Translations under genes and position numbers: made by a program
Shown: positions 14,635 through 23,386 of the stretch, one piece after another
How positions within the stretch are numbered: position 1 is the first letter of the stretch
Layout: each line of letters begins with the position of its first letter
The notes under the pieces: model-generated
What the model was told of the DNA's origin: nothing
Database searches by the model: none
Seen by the model: the letters and a program-made list of their open reading frames with translations, nothing else
NCBI GenBank assembly: GCA_022627515.1
Contig: JAKEGK010000064.1
Coordinates: 1 to 33,879, forward strand
Direction of reading: 5' to 3'
Source of the DNA: Gammaproteobacteria bacterium
Lineage (GTDB): Bacteria; Pseudomonadota; Gammaproteobacteria; SZUA-152
DNA length: 33,879 nucleotides

Positions 14635-17538
14635 ATGCAGGATTTTATACCCGGCCAACGCTGGATAAGCGACACGGAACTTCAGCATGGCCTTGGCACG
14701 GTGCTTAAAACCGACCAGCGCAGTGTGACAATCGTATTTATGGCAACTGGTGAAACCCGCACCTACGCCAAAGAAACAGCGCCCCTGACCCGCGCGAGGT
14801 TTTCCCCAGGTGATGCCATTCGCAGTCACGCGGGCTGGACACTTGTGGTTGCGTCGGTGGCTGAACACAACGGCTTGTTTACTTATCATGGCACCCGCGA
14901 TAACCAACAGGCGGCAAGCCTGAAAGAAAGCGAACTGGATAATTTCATTCAGCTCAACAAACCCATTGACCGCCTGTTCAGCGGACAAATAGATCCCGGC
15001 AAATGGTTTGAACTGCGCTACCAGACACTGTTGCATGTCAATGCGCAACTTCATTCTGAAATACGCGGCATGATCGGCGGACGCACCAGCCTGATCCCTC
15101 ATCAGCTCTATATCGCTCATGAAGTTGCAAACCGTTACGCGCCGAGAGTTTTATTGGCTGACGAAGTGGGACTTGGGAAAACCATTGAAGCCGGCATGAT
15201 TCTGCATCAGCAATTAATTACTGAAAGGGCCAGCCGCGTACTCATTGTCGTTCCGGATACCCTGCTTCATCAGTGGCTCGTGGAAATGCTGCGCCGCTTT
15301 AACCTGCGTTTCAGCATCTTTGATGAAGAACGCTGCCTGGCGGACGAGGAAAGCGCAACCCAGGAAAATCCCTTTCATACTGAACAACTGGTCCTTTGCA
15401 GCCTGGATTTTCTGGTCAGGCATCCGCAACGGTTTCAGCAGGCGCTTGCCGGAACGTGGGATATGCTGGTGGTGGATGAGGCCCACCATTTGCAGTGGAC
15501 GCCGCAGCAAGCCAGCCCCGAATACTTGGTAGTTGAAGCGTTGTCCCGTCAAACCAAGGGTGTCCTGTTATTAACCGCTACGCCGGAACAATTGGGCAAG
15601 GCAGGTCATTTTGCGCGCCTGCGCCTTCTGGATAGCAACCGGTTTTCCAGCTTTGAAAATTTTCTCGAAGACGAACGCCATTACGCACCGGTAGCGCAAG
15701 CCATTGAAGAGTTGCTCCACGATGAAACACTCAGCGAACCGGCATATCAAACCCTGTTAGCCACGATTGATGAAGTTGACAATTCGGAATTACTTAATCA
15801 ACTGCAAGCTGACAATATAGCGCAGGAAACCAAAAGCATGGCGCGCATGCAATTGGTGGAACACTTGCTGGACCGGCATGGCACAGGCCGCGTTCTGTTC
15901 CGTAACACGCGGGCTGCGGTCAAAGGTTTCCCTCAAAGAACGGTGACTTCATATCCCCTGCCTCTGCCCGCCGCTTACCAGGCCTGCCTGGCGGACTTGC
16001 AGTCCACCGGCATAAGCCACCCGCAGGATTTATTGAGCCTGGAATTGGTCTATCAAAACACCGCAAGCCGGCCATCCGCATCGTGGACTTTATTCGACCC
16101 GCGGATTGACTGGCTTGCCGGTAAACTGAAGGAACTGCGGCCGGAAAAAGTATTGGTGATTACTTCAAGCGCCCGGTCGGCACTGGATATTGCTGACGAG
16201 TTGCGGAAAAAGCAGGGAATACACGCGGCAATATTTCATGAAGGTTTAACGATCGTTGAACGCGACCGCGCCGCCGCTTACTTTGCGGACCGCGACGCCG
16301 GAACACAGGTTCTGATCTGTTCGGAAATAGGCAGCGAAGGACGCAATTTCCAGTTCGCTCATCACATGGTCCTGTTTGATTTGCCCTACAATCCTGATCT
16401 GCTCGAACAACGGATCGGCAGGCTGGACCGCATCGGGCAAACGCAGGCCATTCAAATCCATATCCCGTTTCTCGGCAACAGTCCGCAGCAGATTATGTTT
16501 CAGTGGTATCATGAAGGCTTGTCGGCCTTCGAACACACCTGCCCGGCCGGCCACAGCGTGTTTGTACGGGTGGAGTCCACACTGCTTGAAGCACTGCACC
16601 AGATCGATGAGGGCATCGAAGACCTGCCTGCCCTTATTAACACCACAAAAAAACTGCATCAGGAACTTAATGCTGAATTGCAGAAAGGGCGCGACAGGTT
16701 ACTGGAATCTAACTCCTGCCGAACCGATGCCGCCAGCCGGATCAAGGAGCAGATTCAAATTCAGGATAACGATCCAGCGTTGCAGAACTACCTGGAAAAG
16801 GTTTTCGATTGCCATGGAATCGAGGCTGAAATTCATGGCAGCAACAGCTTTGTTTTACATCCCGGCCCGCAAACCGACCTGGCGTGTTTTCCCGGATTGC
16901 ACGAGGAAGGCGCCACCATTACCTTTGACCGGCATACCGCGCTGATGAACGAGGACATGCAGTTCATAACCTGGGAGCACCCCATGGTCATGGGCGCCGC
17001 GGATATGATTCTAAGCAATGAACGGGGTAATACGGCGCTTTGCGCCATTAATCATAAAAACATCCAGCCAGGAAACCTGCTCGTAGAAACTGTTTTTATT
17101 TTGGAGTCTATGGCAAAAACGCAATTGCAGGTCAGCCGTTATCTGCCGCTGACAGCCATCAGACTTGTCATCGACGGCAAAGGAAAGGATATCGGCGACC
17201 GCTTGACGCATGATACGATCAATCAACATCAGTCAATCGTGCCGCCGCAAGTGGCCGCCAAAGTTGTGAAATCACACAAGAAAGAAATTCGTGAATTAAT
17301 TCAAAATAGCGAAGCGCTCGCCAGACGCTCTGCGCCAGCCATCCTGGCGAACGCAAGGCAGCATACCAGGGAGTTGCTGCAGCGGGAAATCAACCGCCTT
17401 AAGGCCTTGCAACAGGTCAATCCCAATGTACGTAATGAAGAAATCGAATACTTTGAACACCAGCACCGCGGGGTAATTGATGCGCTGGAATCCGCCGTGC
17501 CGCGGCTGGACGCGCTGCGGGTGATTGTTTCAACCTGA
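14635..17538 (+). CDS. rapA: RNA polymerase-associated ATPase RapA (HepA)
   Basis: A Swi2/Snf2-family ATPase that binds RNA polymerase and recycles stalled post-termination complexes. It is 967 residues, essentially the E. coli length. The N-terminal tandem Tudor-like region starts FIPGQRWISDTELQHGLGTV. Walker A is DEVGLGKTIEAGMI (from about 176) and the Walker B box is VVDEAHHLQW. Motif III is LLLTATPEQLG. The helicase C lobe has VLFRNTRAAVKGFP, CSEIGSEGRNFQFAHHMVLF and QRIGRLDRIGQT. The C-terminal region (after about 650) matches RapA-specific sequence such as FITWEHPMVMGAADMILS and ends ALRVIVST. The start is the ATG at 14635 with GGAG 10 bases upstream; an in-frame TTG at 14614 is less likely. 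All ATPase motifs are intact. It is convergent with the OsmC gene, 55 bases away. Confidence 0.97.
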   Translation: MQDFIPGQRWISDTELQHGLGTVLKTDQRSVTIVFMATGETRTYAKETAPLTRARFSPGDAIRSHAGWTLVVASVAEHNGLFTYHGTRDNQQAASLKESELDNFIQLNKPIDRLFSGQIDPGKWFELRYQTLLHVNAQLHSEIRGMIGGRTSLIPHQLYIAHEVANRYAPRVLLADEVGLGKTIEAGMILHQQLITERASRVLIVVPDTLLHQWLVEMLRRFNLRFSIFDEERCLADEESATQENPFHTEQLVLCSLDFLVRHPQRFQQALAGTWDMLVVDEAHHLQWTPQQASPEYLVVEALSRQTKGVLLLTATPEQLGKAGHFARLRLLDSNRFSSFENFLEDERHYAPVAQAIEELLHDETLSEPAYQTLLATIDEVDNSELLNQLQADNIAQETKSMARMQLVEHLLDRHGTGRVLFRNTRAAVKGFPQRTVTSYPLPLPAAYQACLADLQSTGISHPQDLLSLELVYQNTASRPSASWTLFDPRIDWLAGKLKELRPEKVLVITSSARSALDIADELRKKQGIHAAIFHEGLTIVERDRAAAYFADRDAGTQVLICSEIGSEGRNFQFAHHMVLFDLPYNPDLLEQRIGRLDRIGQTQAIQIHIPFLGNSPQQIMFQWYHEGLSAFEHTCPAGHSVFVRVESTLLEALHQIDEGIEDLPALINTTKKLHQELNAELQKGRDRLLESNSCRTDAASRIKEQIQIQDNDPALQNYLEKVFDCHGIEAEIHGSNSFVLHPGPQTDLACFPGLHEEGATITFDRHTALMNEDMQFITWEHPMVMGAADMILSNERGNTALCAINHKNIQPGNLLVETVFILESMAKTQLQVSRYLPLTAIRLVIDGKGKDIGDRLTHDTINQHQSIVPPQVAAKVVKSHKKEIRELIQNSEALARRSAPAILANARQHTRELLQREINRLKALQQVNPNVRNEEIEYFEHQHRGVIDALESAVPRLDALRVIVST

Positions 17539-17593
17539 TATTAGTGCCGCCATTCAAATTGCCACTGTTTGGTTTCCCGCCCGCAACCAGCCA

Positions 17594-18013
17594 CTAAATA
17601 AATCGGATGGTAGTTCTCGTATCAGGCGCCGCTTTCAAATTCACGGAAACCGGACAGTGAGTCATACGTTCTACAATGTAGGCTTCGTCGTCCTTTGCCG
17701 GAGCGCCGTTGAGGAGTTGCCCGTCAAAATGAATATGCAGCTTTTGCATCTCCCAGTCATTATTGGCTTCCGCCTCAAGTGTCCCTTTTACTGACTTGAG
17801 TTGCAGGCCACGTTCCGCCGCATTAACCCGGAAGTACATGTGCTGACAATTCAATATGGCATACAGCAAAACCAGAAATCCGGCCGCATAGCTTGCGGAA
17901 TCATATTCGCGCCATTCACTGTTAACCAGATGTTCAAACAGCAAACTGGACACATCATTCTTCTTGGATTCATACCTGCCGGTAACCCGGAATTGAAATT
18001 TGCGCGTAGCCAT
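17594..18013 (-). CDS. OsmC-like protein
   Basis: A 139-residue protein with the layout of the OsmC/Ohr peroxiredoxin-like family. The N-terminal strands (FQFRVTGRYES) are followed by a central helix with Cys56 (YAILNCQHMYFRVNAAERGL), and a second cysteine sits in the C-terminal HCPVSVNL (Cys120). Two cysteines near 59 and 125 are the redox pair of OsmC, so hydroperoxide reduction is a reasonable guess. The overall similarity is weak and the usual HH motif is not obvious. The start is the ATG at 18013, four bases after the stop of the DUF4188 gene, so the two are one operon. A weak AGGGTG overlaps the upstream gene's end. Confidence 0.65.
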   Translation of the reverse strand: MATRKFQFRVTGRYESKKNDVSSLLFEHLVNSEWREYDSASYAAGFLVLLYAILNCQHMYFRVNAAERGLQLKSVKGTLEAEANNDWEMQKLHIHFDGQLLNGAPAKDDEAYIVERMTHCPVSVNLKAAPDTRTTIRFI

Positions 18014-18017
18014 ATAT

Positions 18018-18479
18018 TCACCCTGTTTCAGATTCAACATTGATCGAGGTTGCTTTCGACGGTGTCAGCTGCGTCGCCTTGCCCAAACCATACGGGGGCA
18101 TGTTTCTGTACACCGCCTTGAAGGTTCCGGGTTTGGCAAAATAAATCTCATGCCAGAGCCCCACATCACCGCCGCGGCTGACACTGGAGTTAAAATCAAA
18201 CCAGGCCGGAAAGTGTCCGGCGCTTTTGTCGCGGGCGTAATCCAGCAGTTGCTGGTAGCTTTTCCAGTACTGGATACAGGCCCGCCCACGTCCGCTCCAA
18301 TATTCATAGCCCATACAGCCTTTGCCGGGATTGTTTTCGAGTTCCTTTAGCATGCGTTTAAACGCACGCAGCACCGGTAGCCATTTGTGGATCTTCCAGT
18401 AATTATTGATGCGAAAGCCGACGATGAATACGATAAATGGTTCATCAACCAGTGGTTCCATCCGCTGTTTAAAAATCAT
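18018..18479 (-). CDS. DUF4188-family protein
   Basis: A 153-residue protein matching the DUF4188 pattern: VFIVGFRINNYWKIHKWLPV near the N-terminus, MLKELENNPGKGCMGYEYW, IQYWKSYQQLLDYARDKSAG, then HFPAWFDF and a C-terminal VGLWHEIYFAK. The family resembles small heme-type monooxygenase or dimeric alpha-beta barrel proteins, but its function is unknown. The His and Trp residues in HFPAW and LWHE are the likely functional ones. First gene of an operon with the OsmC-like protein. There is no obvious ribosome binding site in the AT-rich leader upstream of 18479. Confidence 0.7.
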   Translation of the reverse strand: MIFKQRMEPLVDEPFIVFIVGFRINNYWKIHKWLPVLRAFKRMLKELENNPGKGCMGYEYWSGRGRACIQYWKSYQQLLDYARDKSAGHFPAWFDFNSSVSRGGDVGLWHEIYFAKPGTFKAVYRNMPPYGLGKATQLTPSKATSINVESETG

Positions 18480-18737
18480 TTTTTATTTCCAGCAGCTGAT
18501 TTTTACCTTTTTTACAACATACCTTCGAATTGAAATCAAAACCACCAATATGATAATGAAAACATTCCATATTTGGATTAAATATCCGGTATTTTTTGAT
18601 GCAGATCAATCAACACTTACCGGTTTTTACCAGCGTTCTGATGGGCCAGCAGCGTCAGGCCAAGGATTATTCAGTTAGTGTTAATATTCCAAAAATTATA
18701 ATGCCCGCCAGCATCGGAATTTTTGGAGGTTCAACGA

Positions 18738-19007
18738 ATGAAAATGAAAGTATGCAGTTCTTGCGGCTATATGGGAGAACCGGTCAAACAATGCTTTGAA
18801 AGCTTTTTGGTGGATCTTTTTATATGGTTAATCGTTGGCAGCGTCACGCTGATGAGCGGCCTGCTGCCTTTACTGGTCATTCCAGCCGCCTGGACGTTGT
18901 ATCACATCGTGCGTTTCAAAACTAAATGCCCGGAATGCGGCAACCTGGACATGGTGTCTTTAAACAGCGCCAAAGGCAAAGACGCCATGGCGCACACCCA
19001 TCATTAA
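18738..19007 (+). CDS. Small membrane protein with split zinc ribbon
   Basis: An 89-residue protein of unknown function. Two CxxC pairs, CSSC (6-9) and CPEC (64-67), flank one hydrophobic region (about 25-57, LFIWLIVGSVTLMSGLLPLL onward) long enough to cross the membrane once or twice. The spacing suggests one zinc ribbon closed across a hairpin of membrane helices, or two metal half-sites. The tail ends AHTHH. The start is the ATG at 18738, with GGAGG 8 bases upstream. Likely a monocistronic gene with about 260 bases of upstream region. Confidence 0.65.
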   Translation: MKMKVCSSCGYMGEPVKQCFESFLVDLFIWLIVGSVTLMSGLLPLLVIPAAWTLYHIVRFKTKCPECGNLDMVSLNSAKGKDAMAHTHH

Positions 19008-19078
19008 TAGCATATCGTGATATTCCAACAATCCGGCATTGCACACCGCAATGCCGGGCTGTTTTACATCGGCAATTT

Positions 19079-19459
19079 CTATTTCGGAAAAATATAACCC
19101 TGAGGTTTTTTGGGATCCAGCTTTTGGGTCTGATCGAACTGTGTCTGCGGCGGGGTGTAATTTTTTGTGGAAAACTTAAGCCGGGTATTTCCCAACCGGA
19201 CAATATCTCCCTCTTTTAAGGTATGCCTGGAGATTTGCACGTTGTTAACAAACGTTTTGTTAGTGCTATTCAGGTCTTCAATAATGTATTCATCCCGGTT
19301 TTCGTTGCGCGCAAGGGGACGGATGGTGATCAGCGCATGGTGACCGCTTACCGCCTCGTCATCAAGTATGATCTCGTTGTCAGGGGAGCGTCCGATGCGC
19401 ATTTGCTCCTGGCTCAGCAGGCATTTGGCATCATTTCCCAGTTTTTGCAAAGTCGCCAT
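19079..19459 (-). CDS. Stand-alone FHA domain protein
   Basis: A 126-residue protein that is almost only a forkhead-associated domain, which binds phosphothreonine peptides. Key residues are GRSPDNEIIL (conserved Gly-Arg), SGHHA (Ser-x-x-His) and LNSTNKTFVNN (the Asn/Thr loop), all intact. The last 25 residues are Pro/Gln-rich and probably disordered. No Ser/Thr kinase or type VI secretion genes are nearby, so the partner is elsewhere. I start at the ATG at 19459 (MATLQKLG); a GTG at 19486 is possible. No strong ribosome binding site. Confidence 0.85.
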   Translation of the reverse strand: MATLQKLGNDAKCLLSQEQMRIGRSPDNEIILDDEAVSGHHALITIRPLARNENRDEYIIEDLNSTNKTFVNNVQISRHTLKEGDIVRLGNTRLKFSTKNYTPPQTQFDQTQKLDPKKPQGYIFPK

Positions 19460-19676
19460 CTTACATATTCTCTTAAAGTCTATCACTCATAATTATCGTT
19501 AAATCCCGTAAAATCTGCGTTAACCAATTCACATTATTCCGGGCACTTTTTGCATAAAGTATAGCTGACCTGAATAGCGCCGAGTTAAGTCTCTTGCACT
19601 ATAAAAAACAGTGTTGCAGCTTCCATGTTATGCAACCGATGCAAGGCACATTGAAAAAATAAGCAGTGAATACGAT

Positions 19677-19706
19677 AAAAAAAAGAGGGCCGAAGCCCTC
19701 TTTTTT
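19677..19706. terminator. Bidirectional intrinsic terminator
   Basis: GAGGGC-CGAA-GCCCTC (19685-19700), a six-pair stem with a stable tetraloop, with A-run 19677-19684 on one side and T-run 19701-19706 on the other. It lies 20 bases after the stop of the minus-strand small exported protein gene, which it most likely serves. Confidence 0.85.
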
Positions 19707-19725
19707 GCCTGTAACCGGTTGATTG

Positions 19726-19995
19726 TCAGATTTCCACCAGTTTATCCGTCTTAACCGCGGAGCTGCCGCCGGATTTCTCCGTCTGTTCCTGGCTTTTGGT
19801 ATTGCTATCCGCTTCCGCACCATCCGAAAAAATCCAGCTATGATTGTTTTTGAATTCCTGCATGGTTTCGGCAGACATATCATGTTTGGCGTGACCATCT
19901 TTGGACTTGCATCCTGCGCCTTCGGCAAACACTGCGGAAGATAAAACCGTCATCGACATTATTGCGGCCATTTGAATTAAACGTGTTCTCATCAT
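19726..19995 (-). CDS. Small exported protein
   Basis: An 89-residue protein with a clear signal peptide (RTRLIQMAAIMSMTVLSSAV, cleavage near VFA-EG). The mature part of about 65 residues is polar. It has a single cysteine (GCKSKDGHAKHD), a His/Asp-containing segment (KDGHAKHDMSAE) and a Ser/Gln-rich tail. I do not recognise a family. Metal binding by the His/Asp segment is possible but unproven. The start is the ATG at 19995 (second Met at 19992), with GGAG 8 bases upstream. Monocistronic, ending at the strong terminator at 19677-19706. Confidence 0.7.
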   Translation of the reverse strand: MMRTRLIQMAAIMSMTVLSSAVFAEGAGCKSKDGHAKHDMSAETMQEFKNNHSWIFSDGAEADSNTKSQEQTEKSGGSSAVKTDKLVEI

Positions 19996-20399
19996 GTAAT
20001 TATCTCCATCGTGGAAAAATAAAACACCGGACTTTCATCATTCATATAGCATAGTATTAATTTTTGCAATCACAGGCGTTTTTGACGATAGCCCTGCAAA
20101 ATTGTTCCTTATGGTTTGCAGATTCACTGTTTTTATCGAACAGTCAATGCCGCTCATGCCCTATAACAGGAGCCAGCCCTTACAAATGTGCTGGCGGTGC
20201 GGCATCTTAAAATACACTGTGAAAACCATCGGTTAAACTGAAATGCATCGTTTATCCATTGATCCGCCGGTCAAAGGAATAAAACGTATGAATCAAATTT
20301 AATCATTATTTTTTTATGGTTTCAGATCAGGCTGGTTCGCTGAAACATCAAACACAGTATTGCCGTACACCGGTTCAATTGACTGTTTAGTGGAACCGC
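19996..20399. other. Gene-free region between the small exported protein and dsrE-like genes
   Basis: About 400 bases with no supportable gene. It contains the nested inverted repeat at 20147-20205 and must hold the promoter of the small exported protein gene. Confidence 0.4.
20147..20205. repeat. Nested inverted repeat, possible RNA structure
   Basis: Outer arms ATGCCGC (20147-20153) and GCGGCAT (20199-20205) enclose inner arms GCCAGC (20172-20177) and GCTGGC (20190-20195), all perfect. It lies 150-210 bases upstream of the small exported protein start. No T-tract follows on either strand, so it is not a simple terminator; a leader structure or small RNA is possible. Confidence 0.3.
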
Positions 20400-20434
20400 C
20401 AAAAAAAAATCCCGGCGGTATTTTTGCCGGGATT
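20400..20434 (-). terminator. Intrinsic terminator of the DsrE-like gene
   Basis: AATCCCGGC (20408-20416) pairs with GCCGGGATT (20426-20434); on the minus strand the stem is followed by a long T-run. It lies about 28 bases after the stop of the DsrE-like gene. Confidence 0.85.
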
Positions 20435-20461
20435 TACTGTCAGGTTTGAGTTACCGCAAAA

Positions 20462-20929
20462 TTAACGCGGATAAACGTAAGCGTAACCTTTTTCCTGCAA
20501 TTCAATGACGCGCACCACACCATCTTCGACAACGCCCACACCCGAAACCAATTTGGGCCGTTTGCCGTTGTTGGCTTCCATAAATTTCAAGGTGCCTTCA
20601 CACGCGCTGAATTTCACGTTGTGTTCCAGCAGGCTTTTCACTTTACCGGCATTGGGGCTTTCCGCGGTAAGGATGCCCAGGCCGGGACCATAGGCCACCA
20701 CTTCGATATCGACGTTATCCATACCGTAATGTTTTTGCAAATTGCCGGCGATCACCAGCGCCAGTCCCTGCAATTCCGGATCGGAACTGGAGCTCTGCAC
20801 AACCACCTTGTGCTTTGCCAGACTCATATCCGCATTCGCGGCATTAACAACACCCGCCGCAAGAAAAACCAACACAATCAATAAAACTGACCCGATAACA
20901 AAGTTGTTCTGTTTACTTAGTCGCACCAC
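20462..20929 (-). CDS. Exported or membrane-anchored DsrE-like protein
   Basis: A 155-residue protein. An N-terminal hydrophobic segment (FVIGSVLLIVLVFLAAGVVN) acts as signal peptide or anchor. It is followed by a DsrE/DsrF-like domain with VVAYGPGLGIL (78-88) and the conserved cysteine region VKFSACEGTL (Cys110). DsrE-type proteins relay sulfur or bind small molecules as oligomers; the exported single-cysteine branch has no assigned function. The start is the GTG at 20929 (two tandem GTG codons), with AGGAG 6 bases upstream. It follows the GGDEF-EAL gene on the same strand by 66 bases and could be co-transcribed. It ends at its own terminator. Confidence 0.8.
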   Translation of the reverse strand: MVRLSKQNNFVIGSVLLIVLVFLAAGVVNAANADMSLAKHKVVVQSSSSDPELQGLALVIAGNLQKHYGMDNVDIEVVAYGPGLGILTAESPNAGKVKSLLEHNVKFSACEGTLKFMEANNGKRPKLVSGVGVVEDGVVRVIELQEKGYAYVYPR

Positions 20930-20995
20930 GACACACTCCTATTGATTTGCAACCTGTTTTTTGCAGCCTGCTTTTTTTCAGCCTAAACACCGACG

Positions 20996-23386
20996 CTAAA
21001 TGATTTTAAATTTATCGTCTGACAAGTAGTGAACTTTAAAGTTTAACGGCTCGAGGGCTTCCGGCATATGAATACCGTACCCCTGCGCAAAGTCCACCTG
21101 CATCACTTTAAGAATATTAAGAATATCCTCATTCTCGACGAATTCCGCGATGGTTTTGATACCCATCACTTGCCCGATCTGGTTAATCGCAATCACCATC
21201 ACCTGGTCGACCGGATCCGACAACATATCGCTGACAAACGCGCCGTCAATCTTGATGTAATCAACCGGCAGGTTCTTCAAATATGCAAACGACGACATAC
21301 CGCTGCCAAAGTCATCCAGGGCAAACTGGCAGCCTCTGGATTTTAACGCGGATACAAACTGGTTCGCGTGACGCCAGTTGGATATCGCCGCGGTTTCCGT
21401 GATTTCAAAACAGATTTGCCGGGGATCCACTCTGCTCTCGTCCAGTTCAGTAATACAAAATTGCAGGAACCCGTCATCGCAAAGCGACTGCCCGGACAAA
21501 TTAATGGAATATACGTCGTTGTTTTTGATTTTGCCGTGTTTCCTGTGCAACCAGCCCAGCACCCGCTTGACCACCCACTTGTCAATAGCCGCCATTGTGC
21601 CAAAGCGCTCGGCCGCTGGTATAAATGCCATGGGCGCCACAATTTCCCCGCTTTCGTTCACCATTCGCAACAGGAACTCAAAATAATTGCAACCGTCATT
21701 TTGCGTGATAGGTTGGACTTTCTGGTAGTAGAGCAGGAAACGGTCGTTTTCCAGCGCGGCATTGATTTTGGATGCCCACTCCATTTCCCCATGACGCTGG
21801 GCGACATCCTGATCATCGAGGTGGTGGATCCAGACGCGGCTGCGCCCCTTGTCTTTCGCGATGAAACAGGCCGCGTCAGCCGCGCTAAGAATAGCTTCGG
21901 AATCCCGGCAATGCTCATCGATCATGGCCAGACCAATACTGACGCCGAGTGAAAAAACCTTGCCTTTCCAGACGAACCTGAAATCTCTCACCGACTCTAC
22001 AAGCTGAGAGGCGATACGTTCGGCCTTGGGCAGTGGGCAGGCTTCCAGGATCAATCCAAACTCATCGCCGCCCAACCTTGCCAGCAAGTCAGCCTCACGG
22101 ATATTGGACTTTAACAGCGCGACAATCTGCTTGAGAAGTTCGTCTCCGGCAACGTGCCCGCAAGTATCGTTGACCAGTTTGAATTGATCCAGATCGAGAT
22201 ATAACAAGGCATGCTTGGGCCGGTTGGGATCAGTGTTCGATAACAGAGTATTCAGCAATATTTCAAATTCACGCCGGTTTGCCAGGCCGGTGAGACTGTC
22301 ATGACGCGCCTGCCATGACAGTTGATGGGCAAGATTGCGTTCATGGGTTACGTCCCGCGACACCACCACCACGCCGAATTTTTCCCCATTGTTTTTGAAT
22401 AACGGCGACGTGGTATCTATCACCATATATTCATTTTCATCCCGGCTGTTAAGCACGTAGTGTTGATGCAGCCCCATGACCTGCCCGTCGACATTGCCCT
22501 GATACGCCGGGTGGTTCACTTTATTTCCGGTCAGTTCCTCATTTACGCGATACACCAGGGAAATATCCTTGCCGGCGGCGTCCGCGCAGCGCCAGCCCGT
22601 TAAATGCTCGGCTACCGGATTTAAATAGACAATCCGGCCTTGCGCGTCAGCTGTTATCACAGCGTCGCCAATGGCATGCAAGGTGACTTCCGCCTGTTCC
22701 TTGGCTTCAAACAAAGCGCCTTCAATTTGCCGGGTCCGGTAAATTACCAGAACCGTAATCAGCACGCCCACCAGGGTGACAATGACGCCAATCGTGATCA
22801 TCATGAAATAGGCGGTTTCATATTCCTGCTTGGCCGCCGCGTTGGCGTTGCGGGTAATCTCCTGTTCGATCTCAATCAGCTTGTCAAATAATGTGAGTAT
22901 CTTTTTTTCCAACGGCAGGTCGATAGCCGACATTAATGAGTAAATATCTTTTTGATTATCTTCGATCATCAAGTCGACGATTCTTTGCTGGAGCGGAGCG
23001 CTGCGGCTGATCAATTGCAGCGCTTCGGAAAACATGGCCTGTTGCTGGGGCAATACGCCGGCTTCCTCAAACTGCGTACGCAGCTTGATGAACTGTTCCG
23101 CCAGCGCATTGAAATGCATAAATTCATCGTCGCGCGAAAACGCATCTTCTGTGAGATAAATGGCATACATCGTCAGGGACCGCTCACGCACAATACGGCG
23201 CATGGCGGTGATGATATTGATACGTTCAGCGCGTTCAATGGTAATGGTTTCCATGGCATCCTTAATGGAACCCATATGAGAAATGCCGGTAATCGCCAGA
23301 CTGATCATCAATGCAATCATTAATGATGAACCCGCTGCGATTACGTAATTGGCATTGGTAAAAAGTCTGCGCGGATAAGATGTCAT
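20996..23386 (-). CDS. Membrane PAS-GGDEF-EAL cyclic di-GMP enzyme
   Basis: A 796-residue bifunctional-type protein. TM helix (about 14-36), periplasmic four-helix-bundle-like sensor (37-190), second TM (about 191-216), short helix, PAS (about 228-350), GGDEF (355-520), EAL (535-785). The cyclase site is intact (ARLGGDEFG, 436-444; LDLDQFKLVND) and an I-site READ (430-433) is present. In the phosphodiesterase, EAL reads EFL (570-572). The other catalytic elements remain: INLSG, FEITETA, LDDFGSG (690-696), IKIDGAF, AEFVEN and AQGYGIHMPE (767-776). Both activities are therefore possible; which dominates cannot be read from sequence. No strong ribosome binding site precedes the ATG at 23386. The DsrE-like gene follows 66 bases downstream. 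Confidence 0.92.
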   Translation of the reverse strand: MTSYPRRLFTNANYVIAAGSSLMIALMISLAITGISHMGSIKDAMETITIERAERINIITAMRRIVRERSLTMYAIYLTEDAFSRDDEFMHFNALAEQFIKLRTQFEEAGVLPQQQAMFSEALQLISRSAPLQQRIVDLMIEDNQKDIYSLMSAIDLPLEKKILTLFDKLIEIEQEITRNANAAAKQEYETAYFMMITIGVIVTLVGVLITVLVIYRTRQIEGALFEAKEQAEVTLHAIGDAVITADAQGRIVYLNPVAEHLTGWRCADAAGKDISLVYRVNEELTGNKVNHPAYQGNVDGQVMGLHQHYVLNSRDENEYMVIDTTSPLFKNNGEKFGVVVVSRDVTHERNLAHQLSWQARHDSLTGLANRREFEILLNTLLSNTDPNRPKHALLYLDLDQFKLVNDTCGHVAGDELLKQIVALLKSNIREADLLARLGGDEFGLILEACPLPKAERIASQLVESVRDFRFVWKGKVFSLGVSIGLAMIDEHCRDSEAILSAADAACFIAKDKGRSRVWIHHLDDQDVAQRHGEMEWASKINAALENDRFLLYYQKVQPITQNDGCNYFEFLLRMVNESGEIVAPMAFIPAAERFGTMAAIDKWVVKRVLGWLHRKHGKIKNNDVYSINLSGQSLCDDGFLQFCITELDESRVDPRQICFEITETAAISNWRHANQFVSALKSRGCQFALDDFGSGMSSFAYLKNLPVDYIKIDGAFVSDMLSDPVDQVMVIAINQIGQVMGIKTIAEFVENEDILNILKVMQVDFAQGYGIHMPEALEPLNFKVHYLSDDKFKII

